Assembly (NCBI GenBank): GCA_001661245.1
Contig: KV454018.1
Coordinates: forward strand, 312,582-376,581
Origin: Pachysolen tannophilus NRRL Y-2460
Lineage: Eukaryota > Ascomycota > Pichiomycetes > Alaninales > Pachysolenaceae
Reading direction: 5' to 3'
Length of the DNA stretch: 64,000 nucleotides
Shown here piece by piece: positions 1 to 11,297 of the stretch (position 1 is the first letter of the stretch; every line of letters starts with the position of its first letter). Both the position numbers and the translations under genes were made by a program. A model generated the notes under the pieces. It was not told the DNA's origin. It saw only the letters and a program-made list of their open reading frames with translations, and ran no database searches.

Positions 1-777
1 ATGTCTAATGGAAAGATTCTTTGTCTACATGGATTTGTTCAAACTGCTGATATATTCAAGGCCAAAATATCTGGTGTTAGAAAAGCTTTGAAAAAACAAG
101 GATTTGAATGTATATTTTTAACTGCACCAATAAAACTTTTACCAGCTGATTTACCATTTGATGTTGATGTTAAACGATTTGATTCTAAAAGTGGAGATGA
201 TCAACAGGAGTATCGAGCTTGGTGGTTAAAGAAAGATGCATTTAACGTTGATGTTGCAATTGAAAGTATTAAAGATTTTACCAAAGAACATGGACCATTT
301 GTAGGTATATTAGCATTTTCTCAAGGTGCTGGTTTAGCTGGATTAATTACATCTCAATTCAAAGATATTACTAATAATTTACAACAAAAAGATTTAAAAT
401 TTTCAATTTTTTATAGTGGATTTAAAATTAATGGATGTGATCCTGAAGTATTAAAATATTATGAACAAAAAATCAATATTCCAACATTGCATGTAATTGG
501 TGAATTAGATACAGTTGTTGATTTAGATATGTCCATGCGCTTGTATGAGGAATGTTGTGAGCCAGGAACTGCAACTTTATTGAAACATCCAGGTGGTCAT
601 TTTGTTCCAAATTCTAGAAATGTTGTAGATAAAGTTGTTGCATGGGTGGTGAATGCAGTAAAGGAAAACGACAACAACAACAACAAAAATAATAAAGACT
701 CACAAGAACAAGAAGAAAAAGACAAAGAATTAGATGATGATCTCATGGCAATGATAGATAAGTTAGGAACTGCCTAA
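1..777 (+). CDS. FSH-family serine hydrolase (FSH1/FSH3-like)
   Basis: Alpha/beta hydrolase of the fungal FSH family (related to human OVCA2), a 258-aa protein probably acting as a small cytosolic esterase; the natural substrate is unknown for this family. The N-terminal KILCLHGF strand-turn holds the oxyanion region. The nucleophile elbow is AFSQG with Ser107, the acid is probably Asp170 in GELDTVVD, and the base is His200 in PGGHFVP, so the triad is complete. A hydrophilic Asn/Lys/Glu-rich tail (about residues 220-248) is added after the usual domain end. The ATG is the first base of the window, so the promoter lies outside it. Which yeast FSH paralogue it matches is not decided here. Confidence 0.85.
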   Translation: MSNGKILCLHGFVQTADIFKAKISGVRKALKKQGFECIFLTAPIKLLPADLPFDVDVKRFDSKSGDDQQEYRAWWLKKDAFNVDVAIESIKDFTKEHGPFVGILAFSQGAGLAGLITSQFKDITNNLQQKDLKFSIFYSGFKINGCDPEVLKYYEQKINIPTLHVIGELDTVVDLDMSMRLYEECCEPGTATLLKHPGGHFVPNSRNVVDKVVAWVVNAVKENDNNNNKNNKDSQEQEEKDKELDDDLMAMIDKLGTA

Positions 778-1222
778 TTGCTCTATATCTTGTAGATACT
801 ATGTACTAAAATTATTTCTATTTTATAAAATTGTAAATCAGATAGATGAATGAATAAATTATTACAAACTAACCCAGATTTAATAATACAAGAGTTTACT
901 AAACTAACCTCTACTTAGTACCTTCCCATAATCAGCAGCAGCATGAACAGCATCAGCAGGAACAGGAACTATTGTAGATCTGTTTTGATCTTCTTCCTTT
1001 GAAGAAAATGTGACGTCATAAAGGTCAAGATGGTGATAACGAAATCTGATGAAAAGCAAAAATAAAAATAAAAAAATATATAAAAAGAAAAGAAAATTCT
1101 GACTCGATACGAAATGGAAACATTGGTATTAAATATATATTGAAAAGTGAATAATAATATTAATAGCTGTGGTTAATAGTATATATTATCTTGTTGGCTC
1201 TTTTTGGGCTTGTTAGTTTGCT
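778..1222. other. intergenic region with a CRE-like site
   Basis: Non-coding stretch between two + strand genes: 3' end of the hydrolase, then the promoter of the transporter. It holds a perfect TGACGTCA palindrome at 1011-1018, about 205 bases before the transporter ATG. Nothing else recognisable. Confidence 0.6.
1011..1018. promoter_or_regulatory. CRE/ATF-type palindrome TGACGTCA
   Basis: Perfect 8-bp CRE. In yeasts this is the site of Sko1/Aca-type bZIP factors (stress and osmotic response). The position, about 205 bp upstream of the transporter start, suits a promoter element. Function is inferred only from the motif. Confidence 0.4.
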
Positions 1223-2722
1223 ATGTTATCGCAAGAGATGGAAACTTCTTTATTTAGGAGAATATTACAATTGGTATGTGCAATAATTTGGTGTTTACTT
1301 TCAGCTGGTCCTGTATTTGGGTTTGCAGCTTTAAAACCTGTACTTATATCTGAAGGTGTTTATAAAGAATATTGTTCATTAAATGATAATTTCTTAGAAA
1401 TTGATGAGCCTTGTCCAGAACAAGATTTAAAATTAAATTTTATATTTACAATAGCAGCAGTTGTAACAAATGTTACATTTATCTTGGTTGGTACAATATT
1501 AGATCATTATGGACCAAGAGTTACTGGTATTATTGGTTCAATTTTTTTATTTTGTGCTTCATTGATATTGAGGAAAAGTGATACAATAACTATTGTTGAT
1601 GGTTATTTATTTGGTTACACTTTATTAGCATTTGCTGGTCCATTTGTATTTATAAGTTGTCTACAATTATCTAATTCTTTCCCTAGGCAATCAGGTCTTA
1701 TATTGGCATTATTAACAGGTGCTTTTGATGCTTCTTGTGCTTTATTTTTAATTTATAGAATTATTTATCAAGGGAATTATATTAAAAATTTAACTTTTGA
1801 AAAATTCTTTACTTTTTATTTAATTGTTCCTATTTTCATATTTGTTTGTCAAATGACAATAATGCCACATAGTTCTTACAAGACTATAAATACAATTGCC
1901 AAGATTTCAGAAGAACAAATTGATGAAAATGGATTTCCAATTGATGAAGAAATTGATCCAAATGAAACCACTTCTTTGATTCAACTGTCACAATCAAATA
2001 AGACTACATTTGAACTACAACGTGAATTTGAATTAGCAACTTCAAGTGGTGGAGTATTTGGAGTATGCCATAATTTATCATTAATGGAACAATTTAAAAG
2101 TTCTTGGTTTATATTAATGTGTGCTTTTACAGCAATTCAAATGTTAAGAATTAATTATTTTGTTGCAACAATAAGGTCGCAAGAAGAATATTTGTTTAAT
2201 CCAGAAATAGGATTAAAAATTAATAGATTTTTTGATTTAGCCTTACCAATTGGTGGAATTATTTCTATTCCATTTATTGGCATATTATTAGATCATTTCC
2301 AAACTTTAACAGTTTTAAACATCTTAACTGTAATTTCAGTAATAATTGGAATACTTGGGATACTTAAATTACAAATTTGTGCATACTCTGGAATAATCTT
2401 ATTAGTATTATATAGACCATTTTATTATACAACCGTTTCAGATTATTGTTCAAAAGTTTTCGGATTTCACACTTTTGGTACAATATATGGTTCAATTATT
2501 TGCTTCTGTGGATTTACCAATTTGTTACAAACTTTATTAGATCATATCACTCATTTCACATTTAAAATGAATCCAATACCCGTTAACATTGCATTGACTC
2601 TGATAACAGGAGTTGCGGGTTTTAGTTTAATTGCATTTATCATTAGTCAAGAAAGAGAGATCATTAAAAGGCAGATGATTTTAGAAGCAGAAAATGCAGT
2701 TATCATTGATATGCCCCATTAA
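1223..2722 (+). CDS. FMP42: FMP42-like major facilitator transporter
   Basis: Polytopic membrane protein of 499 aa with about 12 hydrophobic segments split by a hydrophilic central loop (about residues 220-290, rich in Glu, Asp, Ser). It resembles yeast Fmp42 (504 aa), a vacuolar/mitochondria-detected MFS member related to animal SLC43 amino-acid transporters. The LDHYGPRVTG segment after TM2 is the MFS loop motif, and a matching LDHFQT loop lies in the second half, as expected for a 6+6 repeat. Substrate is unknown. Start chosen at the first in-frame ATG. The loop contains a CTG codon in an IQ-x-SQSNK stretch where Ser would be natural. Confidence 0.72.
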   Translation: MLSQEMETSLFRRILQLVCAIIWCLLSAGPVFGFAALKPVLISEGVYKEYCSLNDNFLEIDEPCPEQDLKLNFIFTIAAVVTNVTFILVGTILDHYGPRVTGIIGSIFLFCASLILRKSDTITIVDGYLFGYTLLAFAGPFVFISCLQLSNSFPRQSGLILALLTGAFDASCALFLIYRIIYQGNYIKNLTFEKFFTFYLIVPIFIFVCQMTIMPHSSYKTINTIAKISEEQIDENGFPIDEEIDPNETTSLIQLSQSNKTTFELQREFELATSSGGVFGVCHNLSLMEQFKSSWFILMCAFTAIQMLRINYFVATIRSQEEYLFNPEIGLKINRFFDLALPIGGIISIPFIGILLDHFQTLTVLNILTVISVIIGILGILKLQICAYSGIILLVLYRPFYYTTVSDYCSKVFGFHTFGTIYGSIICFCGFTNLLQTLLDHITHFTFKMNPIPVNIALTLITGVAGFSLIAFIISQEREIIKRQMILEAENAVIIDMPH

Positions 2723-2866
2723 ACACTTTCCCACTATTATCAAAGTTTACTTTGACCTTTTTCATAATATTATTATTAAATTTTTCAAGAGAATATTATA
2801 TTATAGTTATTAAAAATTAAACATTAAAAAAATTGTTAAAAAAATCGAAAAAGTTTGTTAGCATTG

Positions 2867-5444
2867 TTATTCATTCCAATCAAACTTTCTAACTCTAATT
2901 GGAATATTAATTTCTTTCTTACCATATGAACCAAAATCAAGATGAACTGTGATGTTATATAATCTTGAGACATGACAGCTTTGAAATGTTGGGATCAAAG
3001 TTAATTCTCTTATATCCTGCACTTTTAAATCAAATTTGATCTTTTTTTTATAAACCAAATTATTATTACCTGATTCTTGAGAAATTTTCCAATTTTCAAT
3101 ACTGCAATTTTGAACTTTAAATAAAGGTAAAGAATTTTTTTCAAAATGTAAAGTACATATCGATTTAATATCTTTCATTGTTTTCAGCAGTATTGTAGTA
3201 TGTTTTGGTAATTTCTTTAATCTTGAAACAAACTCTGTAAAATTCTTTTTAATTTTTTTAAAATCTTCCAATTCACCACTGCTACCCATTTTAAGAAGAA
3301 ATGAGTTATCAAAAGTGACAGGAATATCATATATGGAACTAATATTCCAAATAGTTAAATCAGTCATGATTGAAATAAATTTTGGAGGTTGAGTATCAGA
3401 GGAAACAGGTTTAAACTCAAAATTTAATTCAATTGAATGAATAGTTTGCTTTTCTGTTGTTGTTAATGCAGAATCTAAAAGAGAAATGTTATCCTTACCT
3501 GCAGCATCCATATTTGACTTTGTATTTGTCTTTTGTATTAAAGAAGGAGAAATATAGGATAAACCTTCATTGGGGAGATACCAAAAGACATCTACCTTCC
3601 CTAATAGAGCAGTAGGAGAAGGAGTTGAAGATGAAGATGAACAACTAGAAACTATAGGAGTGATTTCTTGATTATTGCTATTATTCGTTTTACTGGATTT
3701 TTTGAATAAATTGGTTACAAAATTTGAATTTTTCCCCTTTTTACTAATCAATTCAAAAGTATTTTGTTGAACAATTTTTTCCTTTGATGAGTTAGATAAG
3801 GGGAAACAAGGAATATCACTATAGTTATTTGAAGAAAGTTGAACTCTTTTCCTATTTTGAATTTCTTCATTATTTAATGATGATGACTCATCATCGCCTT
3901 CAGAGGAATGAGATGGCAAGCCAACAATACCATTATCATTATCATTACCGCTGCCACTACCACTACCAAGTGAGGATACAGTTGAAGAAGTAGCTGAAGC
4001 TGCTGCTGAAGCTGCCGAGGCTGCCGAGGCTCTTCTTTCTAAATGTTTTATTTCGGTATCAATTCTATTCTGTAAGATTTCAAATTGTTTTTCAGTACTC
4101 AATTCACTGTTTAAAGGGATACAAAAACCATAAGGGATAAATCGTATATGATGTTCTGCATCAGCTATAACTTTAAATTTTATTTTTTCACATTCTGTAA
4201 GACTTATATTACTTGTATTTGAACTTGAAATTTCTTTTAAATTAAGTTTATCATCAATTTCACCTTCTTTTTTACTAACAAGTAATACAGCTTTAATCAG
4301 ATAATTAATTGAATTTTTACCACTATAATCTTTCATTAATAATGGTGAACCTGAAACATTAGGAATCTTACCATAACCCAATATATTATTATATTCAATA
4401 TTTGCAACTTTACCATTAAATGAATTTTCATCTACTCCAAAACTTGGTGGTAACATCATATGCATTGCATGTTGTGAATCACAAGTTTCATCTAATAATT
4501 GTAAAGGGAATTTAAATATAAAATATTTTCTATATTTTGTATTTGCTTTTAATATTCTATCATGTGGTAAATAAACATGATAACCATCATCATCACGAAT
4601 TCCTGGACTATAATCATTCTTACTATTTAATATAGGCATTGAACAATAAGACCAACCAGCAGTTAAATCAAACATACGTAAAAACAGTTTTTTAGAAGTG
4701 TTAATAGTTTTTTTCAAAGAGTTACCAGAAGAAATTGATGAAAAACCTTCTAATCTAACAGAAAAACTTTCAAATGGAACATCTTTATCATTATTATTTT
4801 CAATATTAACATAACCATAAACACTATCACCAGATGTATATTCTTTTAAAACATGTTCTTTTTCAAGTTCTTTTTGAAATGGAGTCAGTAATTTTTTTGT
4901 AGTATGGATTTCAATTAATACCCCTTTATCATAAATATGAGGTAAAATATCAATATTTGATAAAACAGAATCAGAACAACGACCTTCTAACCCAATTGAA
5001 TTTGATTCATCATTATCATTAATATTATTTGATGTATCAATTGCACAACTATTATATAAAGGAGGATCATTATTATTATCAAATAAACTTCTATTTAAAA
5101 TATATTGATGTAATTGAAATGATGGTAAAATATCAAACACCCCACAATCATTATTATCATTATTATCAGTGATTGAACTTACTTCTGTTCCATCAGTTCC
5201 ATCCGCGGTAGGTCTAGTTGAACCTGTAAAAGCCTGAGAATAAGAAGATAAATCATCATTAACAGAATTCAGTACCGATTCCAAGTAAGAAGGAATATCA
5301 TTCTCAAAACCTTTTTCTTTTCAAAATAAATCTAGTTAGTAATTAATCAATTACAATTGAATAAAAATTTTAGTGGCAAAAATCTTTTCTTATTTTAAAT
5401 AAAAGATAAAAAAAAGAAAATTATACTTAATACTTACCTTCCAT
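2867..5444 (-). CDS. BUL1: BUL1-like arrestin-related adaptor of the Rsp5 ubiquitin ligase (two exons: 5438-5444 and 2867-5310)
   Basis: Adaptor that links the HECT ligase Rsp5 to plasma-membrane permeases for ubiquitin-driven endocytosis. Diagnostic Bul segments are visible: ILPSF near the N-terminus, LKEYTSGD, FLRMFDLTAGWSY, FKFPLQLLDETC and LPPSFGVD, followed by the Bul C-terminal half. A PPLY (PPxY) motif at about residues 85-88 is the expected Rsp5 WW-domain ligand. The long open frame has no in-frame ATG and only reaches a TTG at 5284. A short first exon, ATG GAA G (5442-5444 to 5438), followed by GTAAGTATT, a TACTAAC branch point (5335-5341) and an AAG acceptor, restores an ATG start. 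The model predicts M-E-G-F-E-N-D-I and 816 aa. A second AAG six bases upstream is also in frame and would add two residues. Low-complexity Ala/Ser and Asn tracts occupy the middle. Confidence 0.82.
5311..5437 (-). other. predicted intron in BUL1 (127 nt)
   Basis: On the minus strand: donor GTAAGTATT directly after ATGGAAG, branch point TACTAAC at 5335-5341, and acceptor AAG ending at 5311, about 25 nt beyond the branch adenosine. Joining the exons keeps the downstream frame and removes the missing-ATG problem. Inferred from sequence only. Confidence 0.7.
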
Positions 5445-5709
5445 TTGTAATTTAAACTAAAGTTATTAACAACGACTAATAATATAAATCTATAACAAAA
5501 ATCCATTTTTAAATAATCAGAATTTTTAAGAAAAGGGAATATTTGGACATATTTATGTGGTTTAATTATCATCTCAAGTGAGTATAAATTATGACTAATT
5601 AAGATCTAAGACTTCGCATTACATTAGATACAGGGAGAATTTTAATAATAATAATAATAATAATAAGAAAAAAGAAAAAGAAAAAGCAAAAAAAATAATT
5701 TTTTTTTCC

Positions 5710-5716
5710 TGAGTCA
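5710..5716. promoter_or_regulatory. Gcn4/AP-1-type TGAGTCA site
   Basis: Exact TGA(C/G)TCA match about 270 bp upstream of the BUL1 start. Amino-acid control of a permease-ubiquitination adaptor would be sensible, but this rests on the motif alone. Confidence 0.4.
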
Positions 5717-5860
5717 CAAAAAACGTTTCCTCCTCTTCTTATTGCCATGAATCATATCAATGGATAAAAAGATCAATGGACCAATAGAATCATAACTTGT
5801 TATCATTAAACTAAATAAATTCAAATCGATAACTCCACCACTTCATTATAAATACATATA

Positions 5861-5863
<3 letters not shown>

Positions 5864-5893
<30 letters not shown>
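5864..5893. repeat. (AT)n microsatellite
   Basis: Uninterrupted alternating AT of about 30 bp. Similar tracts recur in many promoters in this window (for example 17155-17178, 18112-18136, 39672-39690, 49382-49403). Confidence 0.9.
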
Positions 5894-5896
<3 letters not shown>

Positions 5897-6383
5897 TTTA
5901 ATGAAAGATTTAAGTAATAATATAACCCATATATATGCATGATTTGAAATGATATTATATTATAAAATATTCAGTTAAACTTCACCGGAAAAACCGATAA
6001 TTAAACGTGTTTTTGATTACATTTGATAATATAAACAAGATACAAAATTTCAATTCCATATCGGAGTTAAATTTTTTTTTTTTTGCATTTTTCTTGACTT
6101 TTTAAATATTCACAAAGATTTATATAACCTCATTTCTTTTAAGATAATTAAATAATTAAATAAATCAGTTAGTTATATTACACAATCATTGTACGGCGCG
6201 GCAGAAGAATTAGGCAGAAGAAAAGCAGAGATACTGAAAATCTTTTCCGTTTGCTTTTTTCCTGCAGAATCCTTTCTTTTAAATGCACTTTTTGCTGTAA
6301 AGTGCGTCGGAGATAAAGAAAGAAAGAAAGAAAAAGTCAAAAAAAAAGTAAAAAAGATATTGCGCGCACAGAAGTTTTAATGT

Positions 6384-6452
6384 GTGGTACACTGAAATTG
6401 TTTAGTGAGCATTGAAATGTGGTACGCGCTATGTAATTTGTAAGTGGTACGC
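6384..6452 (+). repeat. three direct GTGGTAC repeats
   Basis: GTGGTAC begins at 6384, 6419 and 6444; the last two extend to GTGGTACGC. They lie 190-260 bp before the ARMH3-like ATG in a locally GC-richer patch. This looks like a clustered transcription-factor site; the factor is not identified. Confidence 0.5.
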
Positions 6453-6642
6453 ATATGCGTAAAAGATCAAATTAGATAAATACGCAACTGCGGAAGCTTT
6501 TCATTCTTTTTTTTTCATTTTTCATTTAAAACCAATTTGTCAATATCAGTGAGTGTTATAGTTCCAATTTACAATGTAAAAATAATATTTCTCTTGTATA
6601 ACTATTTTTCTTTTTTTTTGCTTTTTTTAATTGTGAGAAAAG

Positions 6643-7989
6643 ATGGATCGTTTTACTCATTCAAAGACAATTGAACTTTATAGTCAGTTACTTAATGTCA
6701 ATATTCAAAAGACAGATGAGTATTGGGATTTATTTTTCAAGTTACCTTATAATTATGTTCCATTAAATTCAACTTTTGCAAATTTACGTGTGGATCAAAT
6801 ACTTGAAAATCATCAAGTACTTCATATATTATTTTTAAAAGCTTTAGATCGTTTAAAAGAAGTGAATGCATTAGAAATCTTGAGGATTTTTATTAGGAAT
6901 ATATCATTGGTTAAAAATAATAGAAATGAAGTTTATTTAAAAATTTTTGGAGATTATAATGAATTAAGTTTAAATTTTAGTAAATTATTAAAAAATTTAA
7001 AATTAAATATGTCAATAAAAATTTTAGATAAAGAATTACAAATTACAAGTCTTGAATTATTTGTTCAATGTGTTCGAGCATTTTATGGATCAATATGTTT
7101 TGAATTTTTTTATGAATTAGATTTATCATTAGAAATTGAATTTTTTTTAAATTTTGATAAAAATAAAGATTTTTTAAATTTTAAAAATTATGGAGATATT
7201 TTATCATCAATGTCAATATTATATAATAATAATTTAATAAGTACAAATTTTTATAAAAATCATTTATTTGATTCAAAAATATCTAAAAATAAAGAATCTT
7301 GTTCAAATATTAATTCTTTATTAAAAAAATTATTAATTACAATTGTTGATTTTTATGAACAAATTGATCAAGATTTATTAGTTAAACAAGAACAACATTC
7401 AACTTTTTTCAATTGGTTTACAGGAAATAGATTCAATACGAAAATTCAAGATTATCATCAATTGTTGGAAGAAGCTTTAACACAAGATGATGATGCTGAT
7501 TTTAATGAAGATGAAATTGACCATTTAAAAGCATTAGTTATTCATAGATTAGAAAAATTAGATCAAGCAGTTGCTAAAAATAATAATATTTTGAAAAATA
7601 ATTTTATACCATTTTTTGAACTCTTACCAGTAACAACTTATCTTTATTCATTTATTATTAATGATGATAATTATCGTGATTTGTTTACCAAGAGGAAAGA
7701 ACAAAAAAATGAAATTAAAATTGAAAATGAAGAAGAAAAACCCCAATTAATTGATTTATTTGAAATTTTTTTATCACTTGTATCATTTGTTGCACAATAT
7801 CAACATGATTCAATAAATGAAAATATAATGAGACTTTTTTTATTAATGTTAAATAAAATTATTGCTTCAAATAATGAAAATTTAAAGAATTATTTTATAA
7901 ATCAATATCAAATTAAAATTTGTTCTCAAAAAAATCCAATTATTAAACCTGTTGGATCTTTAGAATATTTCTCAAATGATGAAGAAGAA

Positions 7990-8024
<35 letters not shown>

Positions 8025-8796
8025 AGAAAATCCATTTATTTCTAAAAAAAATAGTTTTTATTATATCTTGGATATTTTACAATGTCAATTAAGATTTAAT
8101 TTAACAAAAAATTTAGATTTAATTAATTTTAAATTAACAACTTTAATGATATTAAGAATTTTAAATAATCTTTTAAATTTTAATTTAATTAATGATTATT
8201 ATAATTGGACAGATTTTTTTAATACATTTTTTGGAGTATTAATTTTTATTAAAAAATATTTATTATTGGATAAATTTGAAGAATTAAAATTTATTAAAAT
8301 TGGTTCACTTGTTGAAGAATTTTTTTTAATAATGGAATTTTTTTTAATAAATTTTAATAATATTGATAATAAAAATATTATTTTTGAATTAATTTATAAG
8401 ATATTAGAAAATAATGATATATTATTAAAATTATTAAATCATTATTTAATTAAAAATACAAATAATTTTAAAAAATTTATAATAATTTATGATTTTTTGA
8501 AAAAAAATTTTATTGATAGAGGTTTACAAGATAAAGAATATTCACAAATTTATTCTATTTTAACTTTAGAATTTGAAAAAAATCAAGAATTTTTCATAAA
8601 TAATAATGATCAAAAATCATTTCAAATTGGAGATGAAGATTATTTAATTTCATTTATAGAAAATGATAATTTAAATTTTGAATCTGAAACTTTTAAATAT
8701 TTCCGCAAAAAAAATTCAATTTATACAAATTCAAAAATAACATTGATTAATCAAGATTTAGATCATATATGCAAATACGATAGAATGTTTTTATAG
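6643..8796 (+). CDS. ARMH3/DUF1741 armadillo-like helical protein
   Basis: A 717-aa, strongly alpha-helical protein resembling the C10orf76/ARMH3 family (DUF1741; UPF0588 in fission yeast). In animals ARMH3 works at the Golgi with GBF1 and PI4KB. Two regions support the family: the N-terminal YWDLFFKLPYNYVPL block and the LFEIFLSLVSFVAQYQHDSINE block (about residues 368-389). A poly-Asn run encoded by AAT repeats (about 8000-8020) is a low-complexity insertion. Base composition is extreme even for this contig, with long A/T-only codon runs in the C-terminal half. No catalytic motif is visible. Baker's yeast has no clear orthologue that I can name, so no symbol is given. Confidence 0.62.
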
Positions 8797-9256
8797 AAAA
8801 AGAAATGAAAATGATATATCATATAAAACTTAAACATCTTGTAGTTCATTCATTAATTCTTTTATTATATTGCTATCCTCTTAGCTAAGGATTATCAATG
8901 TCCGGAAACTTCTCGAAATTTTTTTTTTATTTTTTTTTTTAACCTGTTTTTGTGTGTTGACAAAAATAGCTTTAAAAAATCCTCAATTATAAGACTAAAA
9001 CTCCTTTTAAAAAATAGTCCTTCTTTTTAATTAATAAAAGATTTAATAAAGAAAGAAAAAAAAAAAGGTATAAGTCTTTTTTTTCTTTTTTTTTTTTGTT
9101 GTTGAATTGGATTATTTCTAATTGAGATATTTTCCTTTTTTAAAATTTTTTCTTTCTTGTATATATATATATAAATATATATATATATTACTTTTTTTTT
9201 CTTTGTTTGTTTGTTTGTTTGTTTGTTAATAATTGGTATAATAGGTAAAAGACAAG
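8797..9256. other. UGP1 promoter region
   Basis: Holds long T tracts, an (AT)n stretch near 9160-9188 and a TTTG tandem (five units, about 9203-9226) just before UGP1. The T-rich stretch is typical of a strong yeast promoter. No specific factor site recognised. Confidence 0.5.
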
Positions 9257-10768
9257 ATGGATGCTACAACTCTTGTTTCTCCAAAGAAACATACAAAGTC
9301 TCAATCTGCTTATGCTTTTGATAATACGACTACTAGTATTGCAGCTAGTCAGATGCGTAATGCTTTAAATGATTTATCTGATACTGTTGATAATCCTGAT
9401 TTACAAAGAAAATTTGAAAATGAAATGGATTCATTTTTTTCACTTTTTAGAAGATATTTGGCCGATAAGGCTTCTGGGAACACTTTAGATTGGGAAAGAA
9501 TAAGATCTCCTTCTTCAGATGAAGTTGTTGATTATAATAGTATTAAATCTGCAGAAAATACTAGTAATTTAAGTAAATTGGCTGTTTTAAAATTAAACGG
9601 GGGGTTAGGTACTTCAATGGGATGTGTTGGACCAAAATCTGTAATTGAAGTTAGAGATGGTCAATCTTTTTTAGATTTGGCTGTTAGACAAATTGAATAT
9701 TTGAATAGAACTTATGATGCTGATGTTCCTTTATTATTAATGAATTCTTTTAATACAGATAATGATACTGCAAAAGTTATTAAAAAATATTCAGGTCATA
9801 GAATTAGAGTTCGTACTTTTAATCAATCAAGATTCCCAAGAATTTTTAAAGATTCTTTATTACCTGTTCCACAAAATTATAATGATTCTTTAGATAGTTG
9901 GTATCCACCTGGTCATGGTGATTTATTTGAATCATTGGTTCAATCAGGTGAATTAGATGCTTTAATATCTCAAGGTAAAGAAGTTTTATTTGTTTCAAAT
10001 GGTGATAATTTAGGTGCAACAGTAGAATTAAAAATTTTAAATCATATGATTGATACAGGTGCAGAATATATTATGGAATTAACAGATAAAACAAGAGCTG
10101 ATGTTAAAGGTGGTACTTTAATTTCATATGATGGTCAAGTTAGATTATTAGAAATTGCTCAAGTACCAAAAGAACATGTTGAAGAATTTAAATCTATTAA
10201 AAAATTTAAAAATTTTAATACTAATAATTTATGGATTAATTTAAAAGCAATAAAAAGATTAGTAGAACAAAATGGTATTCAAGTTGAAATTATTCCAAAT
10301 CAAAAATCAGTTTCTGTTGATGGAAATGAAGTAAACGTTTTACAATTAGAAACTGCTGTTGGTGCTGCAATTAGACATTTTAAAGGTGCTCATGGTGTTG
10401 TTGTTCCAAGATCAAGATTCTTACCTGTGAAAACTTGTTCTGATTTATTATTGGTAAAATCAGATTTATTTTATTTAGAACATGGTGCTTTAAAACTTCA
10501 TCCTTCACGTTTTGGAGGTGCTCCATTAATTAAATTAGGTTCTCATTTTAAAAAAGTTAATGGTTTCCAACAAAGAATTCCTCATATGCCAAAAATTTTA
10601 GAATTGGATCATTTAACAATTACAGGTAATGTCACTCTTGGTAGAAGTGTTCAATTAAAAGGAACAGTTATAATTGTTTGTTCTGATGGACAAAGAATTG
10701 ATATTCCAAATGGTTCCATACTAGAAAATGTTGTTATCACTGGTAACTTGACAATTCTCGAACATTAA
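9257..10768 (+). CDS. UGP1: UTP--glucose-1-phosphate uridylyltransferase
   Basis: Makes UDP-glucose from UTP and glucose-1-phosphate in the cytosol, feeding cell-wall glucan, glycogen, trehalose and protein glycosylation, and supplying UDP-glucose to the galactose pathway. At 503 aa it matches the yeast enzyme (about 499). The nucleotide-binding [11 protein letters not shown] loop (about residues 114-124) is intact. [13 protein letters not shown] carries the sugar-nucleotide-binding Asp region, and the C-terminal left-handed beta-helix (from about residue 450, [17 protein letters not shown]) is present. Codon use is strongly biased with essentially no CTG, as expected for a highly expressed gene of this group. 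Start is the first ATG, after a T-rich leader. Confidence 0.97.
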   Translation: MDATTLVSPKKHTKSQSAYAFDNTTTSIAASQMRNALNDLSDTVDNPDLQRKFENEMDSFFSLFRRYLADKASGNTLDWERIRSPSSDEVVDYNSIKSAENTSNLSKLAVLKLNGGLGTSMGCVGPKSVIEVRDGQSFLDLAVRQIEYLNRTYDADVPLLLMNSFNTDNDTAKVIKKYSGHRIRVRTFNQSRFPRIFKDSLLPVPQNYNDSLDSWYPPGHGDLFESLVQSGELDALISQGKEVLFVSNGDNLGATVELKILNHMIDTGAEYIMELTDKTRADVKGGTLISYDGQVRLLEIAQVPKEHVEEFKSIKKFKNFNTNNLWINLKAIKRLVEQNGIQVEIIPNQKSVSVDGNEVNVLQLETAVGAAIRHFKGAHGVVVPRSRFLPVKTCSDLLLVKSDLFYLEHGALKLHPSRFGGAPLIKLGSHFKKVNGFQQRIPHMPKILELDHLTITGNVTLGRSVQLKGTVIIVCSDGQRIDIPNGSILENVVITGNLTILEH

Positions 10769-11297
10769 AAGCACAAAATTGACAAAAGAAAGAAAGAAAA
10801 AAAAAAAACAAAGAAAAAACAAAAAAAAAGATATCAAGAGAAAAGATTTATTTTTAAAAATTAACAACTTATAGATATTTTATACATATCATTTTTTTTT
10901 CATTTTTTTTTTTTTTTTATTTTTGTTATACGCTTATTATGGAGAAGTAAATAATTTATAATTCCTTTTTCTTTTTTTTTTTTTTCCGTTTCTAATTTTA
11001 TTCATATATACTTTTTGAAATTCAATCTTAACTTTTTATTATTTTTTATTAATAAATGTTCATTTCACTTAATAATTCAATAAAATTAAAAGGGTTTTTT
11101 TTTCTTTCTTTCATTAATACCAACTTTTCAAAATGTTTATGTCCTTGAAAAATTTAGTACATTATGTTTGTGCGGCTGAAAAAAAAATACCATTTGAGCA
11201 AAGAACAGGCCAAAAATATCATTGAATTCTTCTTCTTCTTCTTATATTTTATTTATAATTGAGTAGTTGCTTGATTCAATTTACTTGGTTGATTGGA
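10769..11297. other. intergenic region, UGP1 3' end to AAA ATPase
   Basis: Poly-A and poly-T tracts, no open frame of note and no RNA gene seen. It includes the terminator region of UGP1 and the promoter of the next gene. Confidence 0.5.

Larger units (their letters stand above)
5445..6642. other. long divergent intergenic region (BUL1 / ARMH3-like)
   Basis: About 1.2 kb separating two divergent genes. It contains a Gcn4/AP-1 type TGAGTCA (5710-5716), an (AT)n tract (5864-5893), and three direct GTGGTAC repeats (6384, 6419, 6444). A 63-codon open frame at 6189-6380 has no family resemblance and is not called. Confidence 0.6.

Noticed and set aside
6189-6380. 63-codon open frame upstream of the ARMH3-like gene
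   Set aside because: No ATG-proximal support, Lys-rich low-complexity end, no family resemblance. It lies in a promoter region.
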